The notes below the pieces were generated by a model that saw only the letters and a list, made by a program, of their open reading frames with translations, made no database searches and had not been told where the DNA came from. Shown in pieces: positions 23,821 to 31,852 of a stretch of DNA of 44,892 bases; position 1 is the stretch's first letter, and each line of letters opens with the position of its first letter. The position numbers were made by a program, and so were the translations under genes. The stretch covers positions 1-44,892 of the forward strand of contig NZ_LQAQ01000082.1 in assembly GCF_001583495.1 (NCBI RefSeq), read 5' to 3'. Origin of the DNA: Flammeovirga sp. SJP92 (GTDB lineage Bacteria; Bacteroidota; Bacteroidia; Cytophagales; Flammeovirgaceae).

Positions 23821-25341
23821 ATGAAAAAATTATTCTTATATACCGTTACACTTTTACTTTTAGGTTCTTGTTCAAACCTACTAGAAAAAACACCTCAGGG
23901 ACAGGAAACATCTGCGGATTATTTCAAAACTCAAGATGGAGCCTTAAAAGCCACAAATGCAATTTACGAAAGCTTGAGAGGTTGGAACACTACCGCTTGG
24001 GGTCCAATCGGGTTAGCAGACATTGCTTCTGATGATGCCGACAAAGGATCAACATCAACGGACAGTTATGATATGATTGAATTGAATAATGCTTCTTATT
24101 TACCCAACAATGGCACCATCCAAGGGTATTACAATGAGCATTACCAAGCAATCAACCGTGCCAATCAAGTGATTGTCAATGTACCTGAGGGTGAGTTTGA
24201 TGAAAAACTAAAGGCAAGATATATTGCTGAAGCGAAGTGTTTGAGAGCATTCTTCTACTTCAACCTAGTAAGAGCGTATGGTGGTATGCCTATCGTGGAC
24301 CGATTATTAAATCCAGAAGAGTACAAAGTAGCACGTTCGACAAGAGAGGAAACGTACGCTTTTATCATCAAGGATTTGGAAGAAGCAGTAGAAATTCTGC
24401 CCACAAAATCACAATATGATTTAGCTGAATTAGGCCGAGTGACCAAAGGAACAGCACAAGCATTATTAGCAAAAGTATACCTTTTCCAAGCATCATTTAC
24501 AGGTTCAAATGAAGATTACCAAAAGTCATTGAACGCGGCGGAAGCTTTGATTCAGTCAGGAGAGTACAACTTGTACCCGAATTTTGCGGAGATCTTCAGA
24601 TTGGAAGGAGAAAACTGTTCAGAGTCTATTTTTGAAGTACAAACACATGACTTCCAACAAGGAGGCGGTAGCAGTCAATTTACAGAAATTCAAGGTATCC
24701 GTTCAAATGTGTTGAATAAAGGATGGGGTTTCAATATTCCATCAAAATCACTTAGAGATGCTTTTGAAGCTAACGATCCACGTTATGATGCAACGATCAT
24801 CACAGCAGGTCAGACATTGTATGACGGTGAAGTAGTACCAAGACCAGAAGACGGTATTTTCGGTGATAATTCAGATCCTGTAAGTGAATTCTATAGCTAT
24901 AAAGTGTATGCTCCATCACATAATGGCGGAAATAATAATAGCCCAATGAACATCAGATTGTTGAGATATTCAGATATTGTTTTAGTGGCAGCAGAAGCTT
25001 CTACTGCTTTAGGCAACTCATCAAAAGCATTGGGTTACTTGAACAGCGTAAGAGCGAGAGCACGTGCAGGCCAAAACGTTTTACCGGACGTAACAGTGTC
25101 TGATCCAGCACAATTAAGAGAAGCGATTTGGAATGAAAGACGTGTAGAATTGGCCATGGAACAGCACAGATATTTTGACTTGATGAGAATGGATAATGTG
25201 GCTCCGGGATACGCCAAAAGCAAATTAGTTGAAAATGGCGATAACGTTTTTGATGCTGCTAAAAATAAAGTCTACCCAATTCCACAAGCTGAGATTAATG
25301 CTGTAGGAAGCGACATTTTAAAGCAAAATCCAAATTACTAA
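23821..25341 (+). CDS. SusD/RagB-family surface glycan-binding lipoprotein
   Basis: 506 residues. Lipoprotein signal KLFLYTVTLLLLGSCSN with Cys near 18, so the protein is anchored on the cell surface. The N-terminal SusD-like_3 part (LLEKTPQGQETSADYFKTQDGALKATNAIYESL, in segments) and TPR-type helices (ARYIAEAKCLRAFFYFNLVRAYG) are followed by the RagB/SusD C-terminal part with RLLRYSDIVLVAAEA, LNSVRARA and WNERRVELAMEQHRYFDLMR, all hallmark motifs. The end, KNKVYPIPQAEINA...QNPNY, is typical. It forms the lid of the SusC transporter and binds the incoming glycan. Length is usual for the family. Confidence 0.97.
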   Translation: MKKLFLYTVTLLLLGSCSNLLEKTPQGQETSADYFKTQDGALKATNAIYESLRGWNTTAWGPIGLADIASDDADKGSTSTDSYDMIELNNASYLPNNGTIQGYYNEHYQAINRANQVIVNVPEGEFDEKLKARYIAEAKCLRAFFYFNLVRAYGGMPIVDRLLNPEEYKVARSTREETYAFIIKDLEEAVEILPTKSQYDLAELGRVTKGTAQALLAKVYLFQASFTGSNEDYQKSLNAAEALIQSGEYNLYPNFAEIFRLEGENCSESIFEVQTHDFQQGGGSSQFTEIQGIRSNVLNKGWGFNIPSKSLRDAFEANDPRYDATIITAGQTLYDGEVVPRPEDGIFGDNSDPVSEFYSYKVYAPSHNGGNNNSPMNIRLLRYSDIVLVAAEASTALGNSSKALGYLNSVRARARAGQNVLPDVTVSDPAQLREAIWNERRVELAMEQHRYFDLMRMDNVAPGYAKSKLVENGDNVFDAAKNKVYPIPQAEINAVGSDILKQNPNY

Positions 25342-25358
25342 TAAACACATGTAAAATG

Positions 25359-25413
25359 GCGTGCACCACTTCTGTAGCAAGTATCGGTTAATACTTGAAA
25401 CATCGGTGCACGC
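25359..25413 (+). promoter_or_regulatory. Nested hairpin between susD-like and LamG genes
   Basis: GCGTGCACC (25359-25367) pairs perfectly with GGTGCACGC (25405-25413), and inside it AAGTAT (25379-25384) pairs with ATACTT (25391-25396). There is no T-run, so it is not a classic terminator. It lies between the stop of the SusD gene and the LamG gene start at 25431, where it could stabilise the upstream mRNA or lower downstream expression. Confidence 0.5.
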
Positions 25414-25430
25414 TCCAAAAAAGAAATATC

Positions 25431-26528
25431 ATGAAAAAGCAACTCTTATTTTTATTCATTATAGCCTTCGCCGCAGGTTGTGGTTTAAATCCAGATGATG
25501 TAAAAACAATTGCTTCACCGCCTACAGATGATGCAAGAGACACGATCAACGTAGAACCAGAACCTATTGAAGGCATTCAATTAGTTTCCCCTTCCAATAC
25601 ACAAACTCATATTACTTATGACAAAGAAGTACAACTAACTTGGACTGCCGAAAAATTAGGCCTTACTTATGAAGTGTTTTTATGGAAATCTTCAGAAGAA
25701 ATGCCAGAGGCACCGTTAGTAAGCGACCTTCAAGATGATTTCTTTGTGATCACAGACCTGGAAGAAAATACAGAATACAGCTGGTTGGTGAAAGGAAATG
25801 ATGTAGCCAATAATCTTATTTCTGACCCGTCCGTATTTACTACTTCTAATGTTTCATTAAAAACTGTTTTTGAGAGAAAGGTAATTGGCTTATCCTTCAA
25901 TAATACCGTTGAAGATGATGACAATTTATATGAAGTGGAAAATCACAATGCAAGATTTACAACGGATAGATTTGGTAATACAAACAGTGCTTTCAACAGT
26001 TCTGATGCAACAGAAGCAGGCACAGCTGCCATTGTAACATATGACGAGAATCTTAAACCGGGTAAAATGACTGTTTCGATTTGGGTAAGACCTACTGACC
26101 TATCCAATGCCGGGTGGATCTATTCAATGCAACGTTGGGAAGGATTCAGTATGAAAAGAGAAGGTGACGGCCGAATCAAAAACATGTATTTCCACGAAAC
26201 TTCGAATTGGGGTGCTGTTGATTTCTTTACAGATGAAATTGAATTTGAAAAATGGACCAACATCACCATTACAGCAGATGGCTTAGTGAGAAAAGTCTAT
26301 TATAATGGTGAAAAAGTAGATGAGATCGAAGCGTTAGGTCCTGTTCACTTTAATGCAGGAATTGGCTCAAACCTGATCATTGGTGCTCAAGTAGAGAACA
26401 ATAATACCAATTTACAGGAGTCGTTTAATGGAGGAATTGATGACTTCAGAATCTTCCAGGAAGCAATGACTGATGAAGAAGTAAAAACATTCTATAATTA
26501 CGAATCAAACTATAACGCTAATTTATAA
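25431..26528 (+). CDS. LamG/ConA-like surface lipoprotein (glycan-binding, SusE/F position)
   Basis: 365 residues from ATG 25431; an in-frame TTG at 25395 would put the signal peptide 12 residues in. The lipoprotein signal is KKQLLFLFIIAFAAGCG, Cys near 17. Residues about 50-145 form a fibronectin-type III-like domain (LVSPSNTQTHITYDKEVQLTWTAEK... EYSWLVKGND, in parts). Residues about 165-360 are a concanavalin/LamG jelly roll: GLSFNNTVEDDDNLYEVEN, MTVSIWVRPTD, WTNITITADGLVRKVYYNGE, NGGIDDFRIFQEAMTDEEVKTFY are the standard strands. It probably binds the polysaccharide on the surface in place of SusE/SusF. Its stop overlaps the start of the GH144 gene by one base (TAATG), indicating coupling. 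Confidence 0.85.
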   Translation: MKKQLLFLFIIAFAAGCGLNPDDVKTIASPPTDDARDTINVEPEPIEGIQLVSPSNTQTHITYDKEVQLTWTAEKLGLTYEVFLWKSSEEMPEAPLVSDLQDDFFVITDLEENTEYSWLVKGNDVANNLISDPSVFTTSNVSLKTVFERKVIGLSFNNTVEDDDNLYEVENHNARFTTDRFGNTNSAFNSSDATEAGTAAIVTYDENLKPGKMTVSIWVRPTDLSNAGWIYSMQRWEGFSMKREGDGRIKNMYFHETSNWGAVDFFTDEIEFEKWTNITITADGLVRKVYYNGEKVDEIEALGPVHFNAGIGSNLIIGAQVENNNTNLQESFNGGIDDFRIFQEAMTDEEVKTFYNYESNYNANL

Positions 26529-27856
26529 TGCAATACATAAATATTAAAGCCCTTTTGACCTTATTATTACTCTCAATGATGAGTTGCTCAGAGGCCATCA
26601 ATGTATCTCCAGAATTACCGATCTATGATGATGAAGAGGAGAAAGTACCCTTAACGGATGAAGAGTTAATGGATAAAGTACAGGAAACGACCTTCAAATA
26701 TTTCTGGGATTATGGACACCCTGTATCTGCTTTGTCAAGAGAGAGAAGTAATGGAGATGATGAAATCGTGACAACTGGAGGAACAGGTTTCGGAATCATG
26801 GCCATCATTGTAGGCGTAGAAAGAGGTTATATCACAAAAGCAGAAGCTGCTCAACGCTTAGTGAAGATGTATGAGTTTTTGGAAAAAGCAGATCGATTCC
26901 ACGGCGCATTTCCTCACTGGTATTATGGTTCAACAGGTAAAGTAAGGCCTTTCTCTCAAAAAGATGATGGAGGAGATTTGGTGGAAACTGCTTTCTTGAT
27001 TGAGGGGATAATCACTTCAAGAAACTACTTTGATGGTGATAATGAAACAGAAGAAAAGTTACGTACGCTTGCCACTGCACTTTGGGAAGGCGTAGATTGG
27101 GATTGGTACAGAAACGGAACCGATAAATTGTATTGGCACTGGTCTCCACAGTATGATTTCCAAATGAACATGCCGCTTTACGGTTTTGATGAAACACAAA
27201 TCACACACCTTTTAGCAGTCGCTTCCCCAACGCATCCCGTTCCAGCTTCTACGTATGAAACATGTTTTAAAAATGGAGAGGACAGTTACAAGCACAGCCT
27301 CACGGTAGATACAGCAAAACCATTATTCTGGGTACATTATTCATACATCGGCTTGGATCCTCATTTCACAGATGGAACAACAAGCAAAACTTACTTCGAC
27401 TTATTCAAAGAACGTACCTTAGAAAACCGTCGTTGGTGTATCAAACAGCAAGTGAAGTTCCCTTATTACGGAGAAAACGCTTGGGGCTTAACAGCAAGTG
27501 ATGATCCATTTGTAGGGTATATGGCACATGAGCCATCACAAAATCTAGACAATGGTACCATCACACCTACTGCCGCTTTATCTTCGATTGTGTATACACC
27601 AAAAGAGTCATTGGCCGCTATGCGTTATTTCTATGAAGAACAACCAAAATTGTGGGGTGAGTACGGCTTCAAAGATGCTTACAATCTTTCACAAGGTGAC
27701 TGGTACGCAGAGTCTTACTTAGCCATTGATCAAGGACCAATCATCACTATGATTGAGAATTACCGCTCAGGTGTACTATGGAAATATTTTATGATGGATA
27801 AAGACGTCCAAAAAGGCATTGAAGCCTTGAATTGGTCTTTTTCTTCGGTGAATTAA
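26528..27856 (+). CDS. GH144-type endo-beta-1,2-glucanase, lipoprotein (glycoamylase fold)
   Basis: 442 residues. Signal and lipobox LSMMSCS (Cys20) suggest surface or outer-membrane location. The rest is the (alpha/alpha)6 'glycoamylase' domain (PF10091): TTFKYFWDYGHP near 54-65, TGGTGFGIMAIIVGVERG, GAFPHWYYGSTGKV, DDGGDLVETAFLIEG, GFDETQITHLLAVASPTHP and the C-terminal SYLAIDQGPIITMIENYRSG. Candidate catalytic residues are Asp146, Asp150 and Glu222; their spacing (4 and 72) equals that of the three candidates I recall for the Chitinophaga enzyme that founded GH144 (135, 139, 211). It would cut linear or cyclic beta-1,2-glucan into short sophoro-oligosaccharides. The same Pfam also covers proteins of unknown activity, so substrate is a strong inference rather than proven. 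Confidence 0.88.
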   Translation: MQYINIKALLTLLLLSMMSCSEAINVSPELPIYDDEEEKVPLTDEELMDKVQETTFKYFWDYGHPVSALSRERSNGDDEIVTTGGTGFGIMAIIVGVERGYITKAEAAQRLVKMYEFLEKADRFHGAFPHWYYGSTGKVRPFSQKDDGGDLVETAFLIEGIITSRNYFDGDNETEEKLRTLATALWEGVDWDWYRNGTDKLYWHWSPQYDFQMNMPLYGFDETQITHLLAVASPTHPVPASTYETCFKNGEDSYKHSLTVDTAKPLFWVHYSYIGLDPHFTDGTTSKTYFDLFKERTLENRRWCIKQQVKFPYYGENAWGLTASDDPFVGYMAHEPSQNLDNGTITPTAALSSIVYTPKESLAAMRYFYEEQPKLWGEYGFKDAYNLSQGDWYAESYLAIDQGPIITMIENYRSGVLWKYFMMDKDVQKGIEALNWSFSSVN

Positions 27857-27874
27857 TTAGGAAAAGTGGTTTTG

Positions 27875-27933
27875 AGGGTGTCTCAATGTAGAGCCACAAG
27901 GCATTGTGGCTCTACATTGAGACACCCTTTCAA
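27875..27933 (+). terminator. Strong bidirectional-type hairpin terminator
   Basis: A perfect 25-bp stem: 27875-27899 (AGGGTGTCTC...CCACAA) against 27904-27928, loop GGCA, followed by TTTCAATTT. It ends the polysaccharide operon. The inner part (GAGCCACAA-GGCA-TTGTGGCTC) recurs with a shorter stem at 36017-36040, so it is also a dispersed palindrome. Confidence 0.75.
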
Positions 27934-27955
27934 TTTAGCATTGATGTAAACTGTA

Positions 27956-27977
27956 GAGACGTAATGCCTTACGTCTC
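27956..27977. repeat. REP-like palindrome GAGACGTAA-TGCC-TTACGTCTC
   Basis: A 9-bp perfect stem with a 4-base loop, flanked by TGTA on the left and ACG on the right. The same flanks with stem GGACGTTGCA...GCAACGTCC occur at 36090-36120. Such GTAGAGACG...CGTCTC palindromes are common dispersed repeats in Bacteroidota. Confidence 0.6.
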
Positions 27978-28064
27978 ACGTACCACAACACGAACCACCC
28001 TAACCGTTTTTTCTTCAAAATATACTTTAAAATAGGACCTTTTACAACATCTCACTACGTTGAT

Positions 28065-28268
28065 CCAACAACCATAATTTTATTAATTAATTCTTCAATT
28101 CGTAGTGTGTCTTAATTGTGGGAAGTGGGATGCTATAAAAGGTTTCTTGAATAAAGGATATGATAACCAACAACCATAATTTTATTAATTAATTCTTCAA
28201 TTCGTAGTGTGTCTTAATTGTGGGAAGTGGGATGCTATAAAAGGTTTCTTGAATAAAGGATATGATAA
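28065..28268. repeat. Perfect tandem duplication of 102 bp
   Basis: Two identical 102-bp units, 28065-28166 and 28167-28268, each starting CCAACAACCATAATTTTATT and ending GGATATGATAA. No mismatch is visible, so the duplication is recent or actively maintained. It lies in the non-coding gap before the regulator gene, about 270 bp upstream of its start. Confidence 0.9.
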
Positions 28269-28285
28269 GAAAACTTTCATCTATT

Positions 28286-28434
28286 AGAAATCAGGAGATT
28301 TCTGATGATCAATAGGACACGAATGTCGCTGACGCTTAACATTCGCGCCAGTGGTTGTACTACATTTCCCTGGCGCAAGAGTTAAGCGTCAGCGTCTCTT
28401 GTGTTTATTAGATATTTGGAAGTCTCTGACTTCT
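28286..28434. repeat. Head-to-head pair of R1-type hairpins
   Basis: On the left, AGAAATC-AGGA-GATTTCT then GGACACGAATG...GCTTAACATTCGCGCCAGTGG; on the right, CTGGCGCAAGAG-TTAAGCGTCAGCGT-CTCTTGTG then GAAGTCTCTGACTTC. These are the R1 left half and its reverse. Stems differ (GAATG/CATTC and AAGAG/CTCTT), yet both pair. A single left-type half is at 31384-31449. Confidence 0.7.
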
Positions 28435-28535
28435 AGAGAAAATGAGGTGATTGATTTGTTATCAATTGAAAATAGATTTTAATCAATTTAAAATTATTTA
28501 TAGTTTAGCTTCAAACTATTTTACGTGAAAAATAA

Positions 28536-31325
28536 ATGGCTTTACTATCTAAGTTACTACTAACCGCTTTATTACTTATATCTACTTCAAGTTTCGCACA
28601 AGAAACTATTGAGTTATTTACATCAACAAAGATTACCAATTACAGCAAATCAGATTATAATGCTGAGAGTCAAAATTGGTATATCACACAATCTGATGAT
28701 GGTCTGATCTATACAGCCAATACTTTGGGGTTGTTAGAATTTGACGGTGAAAGTTGGAATCTTTTTCCTACCAATGAACCGTTAAGGTGTTTATTGATTC
28801 ATAAAGACAAAATCTTTGTGGGAGGGATGAATACCATAGGTGTTTTTGAAAAGGAGAATGGTGTATTGAAGTTCAATTCTTTAATGCCTCAAAAGTCTTT
28901 TCATGATGAAATATGGAAAGCCATTCAGATCGGAAATAAGATTGTTTTTCAATCCTTTAATACTTTCTATATCTACGACCTCGACACGAAAGACCTTACC
29001 CGTAAAAGCCTTACAGAAGGAAATATTTCTTATGCGTTCAAGTCAAAAGACGAAACTACTTTTTACTACCAAGTTCTTTATAATCATATCAACATCACAA
29101 AAGGTTTGGTGGAGACCAATAATATCATTCACCCAGACTTAAAACATTGGATGGTGAAATACATTCATGAGGTAAAAGAAGGACTTCTAATTGGCACTTA
29201 TAAAAACGGCTTATTCCTTTGGAATGGGAAGGGTTTTATACCTTATGAAAATAAGATATCAACCTTTCTAAAAGAAGCAAGACTAAACGTTGCCCAGCCT
29301 ATTGATGATCAAGGAGGTTTTGCTTTCGGAACATTAGATAAGGGGATTATTATTGGAAATATTAATACAGGAGTGATTGATTATTATATCAATTCCAAAA
29401 ATGGATTGCCGAGCAATAGAGTACACGCTTTACATTACAATGAAGGATTACTTTGGGTAGGTAGCGAAGAAGGAATTACTAATGTAAATCTAAAATACCC
29501 CGTTCGTTTTATCAATGATCCTTTAGCTGAAATAGGACCAATCTATGACGTTGCTATCTTTCAAGGAAAACTCTTTATCGGTACAAATCAAGGACTGTAT
29601 TATACCACAGATTCTATCAATGCACCAATTCTCAAACTCCAATTATTCCCTCGCTCAAAAGGGCAAGTCTGGAATCTTTTTGTCGCCGATGATCAATTGT
29701 TCTGCGGACATAATGAGGGTATTTTTGAAGTAGGTGAGACGTTCAAAAAAGTCTATAATAACGGTGGCGGTTATACTTTCCTGAAAAGTAGACTTAATGA
29801 TGATGTGATGTTTCAAACCTCTTATTATGGATTGAATATTTGGAATAAGATCAATGGGCAATGGGAGTATAGTCACACCATTAAAAAGATCAATTCACTA
29901 ACAAGAGATATTATTGAATTGAATGACGGTACTATCTTACTGACTGATTCATGGAAAAATATCTATAAAATCACACTCTCAGAAGATTTAGAGTCCCTCA
30001 AATCCATTGAAAACCTTTCCACTAAAAAGTCACTAGAAAATAGTTACAAATACAGACTTTTTGATTTAGGGGATACCAAACTCTTGACCACTAATGATAC
30101 TGTTGTAACCTTTAAAAATAACTTGCCAGTCAATATAGATTTAAAAGGCTTGACTTTCATTTCTCACCCTATTGATGAAGTTTCAGTTATGAAAATTGAA
30201 GGACAATTGATGCTTTATGACGCCAAAGAGGACCATTCTATTCATGTACGAAAATCAATTGCAGAATTGGGCAATAATCAAATCTACAATTACGAAAATA
30301 TCATCAACATCAAGGATAATTTCCTGATCACTTTTACTCAAGGGGCAGGGTTCTTCTCAACGCCTTCCATCGAAAAATATAATTTTAAACAGCATCAACC
30401 TGACATTAGAAAAGTCACGTTTTGGTACCATAGAAATCAAGAACAACTCAGTAATATAGAAGATAAAATCCCTTTTGATTACAACTCCGTTGAATTCCAA
30501 TTCAGCTCTAAAAATTACTATGAAGAATCGAATTACGCAGTTCGCCTGATAGGCTATGACAGTAATTGGGTGGAGATAGGAGAAAAGAATGAAATCGCTT
30601 ACCAAAACCTTCCGTATGGCAAGTTCACTTTTGAAGTAAAAGACACCGCTTCCAATAAAATTTCGCATTATAAATTCGAAATAGACAGACCATTTTATTT
30701 GTCCAACTTAATGCTAATACTTTATGTTGTAGCCGTTTTATTATCGGTAGGGAGCCTTCATAAGTTTTATAGCTTAATGTTGAGAAAAGAGAAAATGGCC
30801 CTTCTTTTGAAAAAGAGAGAAGACCTTAACCATCAAAGAGATCTCAACGAAAAAAGAATCGCTATCCTTCAAGCCAACGAACTTCAAAAAGAGCTTCAAG
30901 ATAAAAATGAAAGCTTATCAGAGTTGCTCGTTCAAAGCTCAAAAAACAAAGACGTCATCAAACAACTAAAGCATCAGGTAGATAACGCTAAGCATTTTGA
31001 TTCCGCCAATAAAAGCCAAGTGATCCGCAAGCTTGACCATATCCTTACCACTGAGTTTGATGATAAAAAAGACTGGCTCACTTTCGAATCTACTTTCAGA
31101 AAAATGCATCAAAACTTCTTCTCAGACTTGAAGAAAGCACATCCTGCTCTTACCAAAGAAGACCTTAAACTTTGTGCTTATATCAGAGTAAACCTTTCCA
31201 CAAAAGAACTCGCCCCAATCTTCAATATCACTCCTAAAAGTGTAGACTTAAAGAGGTATAGATTGAGAAAGAAAATGAACTTGGTGAAGGGTACTAATTT
31301 GTATGATTATATTAATCAGTTTTAG
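28536..31325 (+). CDS. Beta-propeller/Y_Y_Y membrane sensor with LuxR-type HTH (PUL regulator)
   Basis: 929 residues. Signal peptide ALLSKLLLTALLLISTSSFAQ; periplasmic sensor of propeller repeats to about residue 640 (repeated W-x-x-T/G...GLLEFDG, LWVGSEEGI, LFIGTNQGLYY); a Y_Y_Y-type Ig domain at about 650-720 (YAVRLIGYDSNWVEIG...NLPYGKFTFEVK); one membrane helix at about 722-742; a coiled coil (about 750-840); and at about 870-916 a helix-turn-helix (LTKEDLKLCAYIRVNLSTKELAPIFNI, TPKSVDLKRYRLRKKMNL). There is no histidine kinase, so it is a one-protein sensor-transcription factor of the type that controls polysaccharide loci in Bacteroidota. By position it probably activates the SusCD/GH3/GH144 operon in response to oligosaccharides in the periplasm. 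Confidence 0.9.
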   Translation: MALLSKLLLTALLLISTSSFAQETIELFTSTKITNYSKSDYNAESQNWYITQSDDGLIYTANTLGLLEFDGESWNLFPTNEPLRCLLIHKDKIFVGGMNTIGVFEKENGVLKFNSLMPQKSFHDEIWKAIQIGNKIVFQSFNTFYIYDLDTKDLTRKSLTEGNISYAFKSKDETTFYYQVLYNHINITKGLVETNNIIHPDLKHWMVKYIHEVKEGLLIGTYKNGLFLWNGKGFIPYENKISTFLKEARLNVAQPIDDQGGFAFGTLDKGIIIGNINTGVIDYYINSKNGLPSNRVHALHYNEGLLWVGSEEGITNVNLKYPVRFINDPLAEIGPIYDVAIFQGKLFIGTNQGLYYTTDSINAPILKLQLFPRSKGQVWNLFVADDQLFCGHNEGIFEVGETFKKVYNNGGGYTFLKSRLNDDVMFQTSYYGLNIWNKINGQWEYSHTIKKINSLTRDIIELNDGTILLTDSWKNIYKITLSEDLESLKSIENLSTKKSLENSYKYRLFDLGDTKLLTTNDTVVTFKNNLPVNIDLKGLTFISHPIDEVSVMKIEGQLMLYDAKEDHSIHVRKSIAELGNNQIYNYENIINIKDNFLITFTQGAGFFSTPSIEKYNFKQHQPDIRKVTFWYHRNQEQLSNIEDKIPFDYNSVEFQFSSKNYYEESNYAVRLIGYDSNWVEIGEKNEIAYQNLPYGKFTFEVKDTASNKISHYKFEIDRPFYLSNLMLILYVVAVLLSVGSLHKFYSLMLRKEKMALLLKKREDLNHQRDLNEKRIAILQANELQKELQDKNESLSELLVQSSKNKDVIKQLKHQVDNAKHFDSANKSQVIRKLDHILTTEFDDKKDWLTFESTFRKMHQNFFSDLKKAHPALTKEDLKLCAYIRVNLSTKELAPIFNITPKSVDLKRYRLRKKMNLVKGTNLYDYINQF

Positions 31326-31383
31326 AGTGATGTCTTATTATATTTAGCACACCGTAAACTAAGTTTTCGTTATTTATGGTGTT

Positions 31384-31449
31384 TAGAAATCAGGAGATTT
31401 TTGATGATATGAAGGACACGAATGATGCTAACGCTTAACATTCGTGCCA
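31384..31449. repeat. R1-type half repeat
   Basis: AGAAATCAGGAGATTTTTGATGAT followed by GGACACGAATG-ATGCTAACGCTTAA-CATTCGTGCCA, with stem CGAATG/CATTCG. Its order matches the left half of the pair at 28286. Further on, an imperfect dyad at 31630-31659 (CTTCGTTTTTGT / ACAAAAATGAAG) recurs in altered form near 40864-40895. The rest of 31326-31784 shows no gene. Confidence 0.6.
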
Positions 31450-31784
31450 TTGAGCTTTCTTCCATTATAGTTTGGTAGTAGTGCTCCCCGGCCTTGAAGG
31501 GAAAAGCGTTAAGAATTTCATGAATTGAGCCGTTAAAAATGATTTTCTTGTTTGAGCAGAGCGAGTTTAAAATCATTTAGGCGAAAGGAATGGAATTTAG
31601 CTTTTGACTTCTAAGCCTTGAATTTTTTGCTTCGTTTTTGTTTTAAGACAAAAATGAAGAAGAAGGAAGGTTGAAAGTAGAACCTTCAAAGCTTATAGAA
31701 ATGTTGAGTGAAAGTTGACGATAATTTAGCTAGATAAGCATAGTTTCAAGTGTTTTGGTGTAATAGTATTTATCCTGTAGCCAT

Positions 31785-31826
31785 AAAAAAAACCATTGAA
31801 AATCAAGCTCTCCCAATTTCCAATGG
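31785..31826 (-). terminator. Terminator of the SpoIIE-phosphatase gene
   Basis: Read on the - strand, CCATTGGAAA pairs with TTTCAATGG (one bulge) and is followed by eight Ts (complement of 31785-31792). It lies just downstream of the stop of the - strand gene ending at 31853. Confidence 0.65.
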
Positions 31827-31852
31827 CTGTGTATGAAATAGGTACTTATGCT

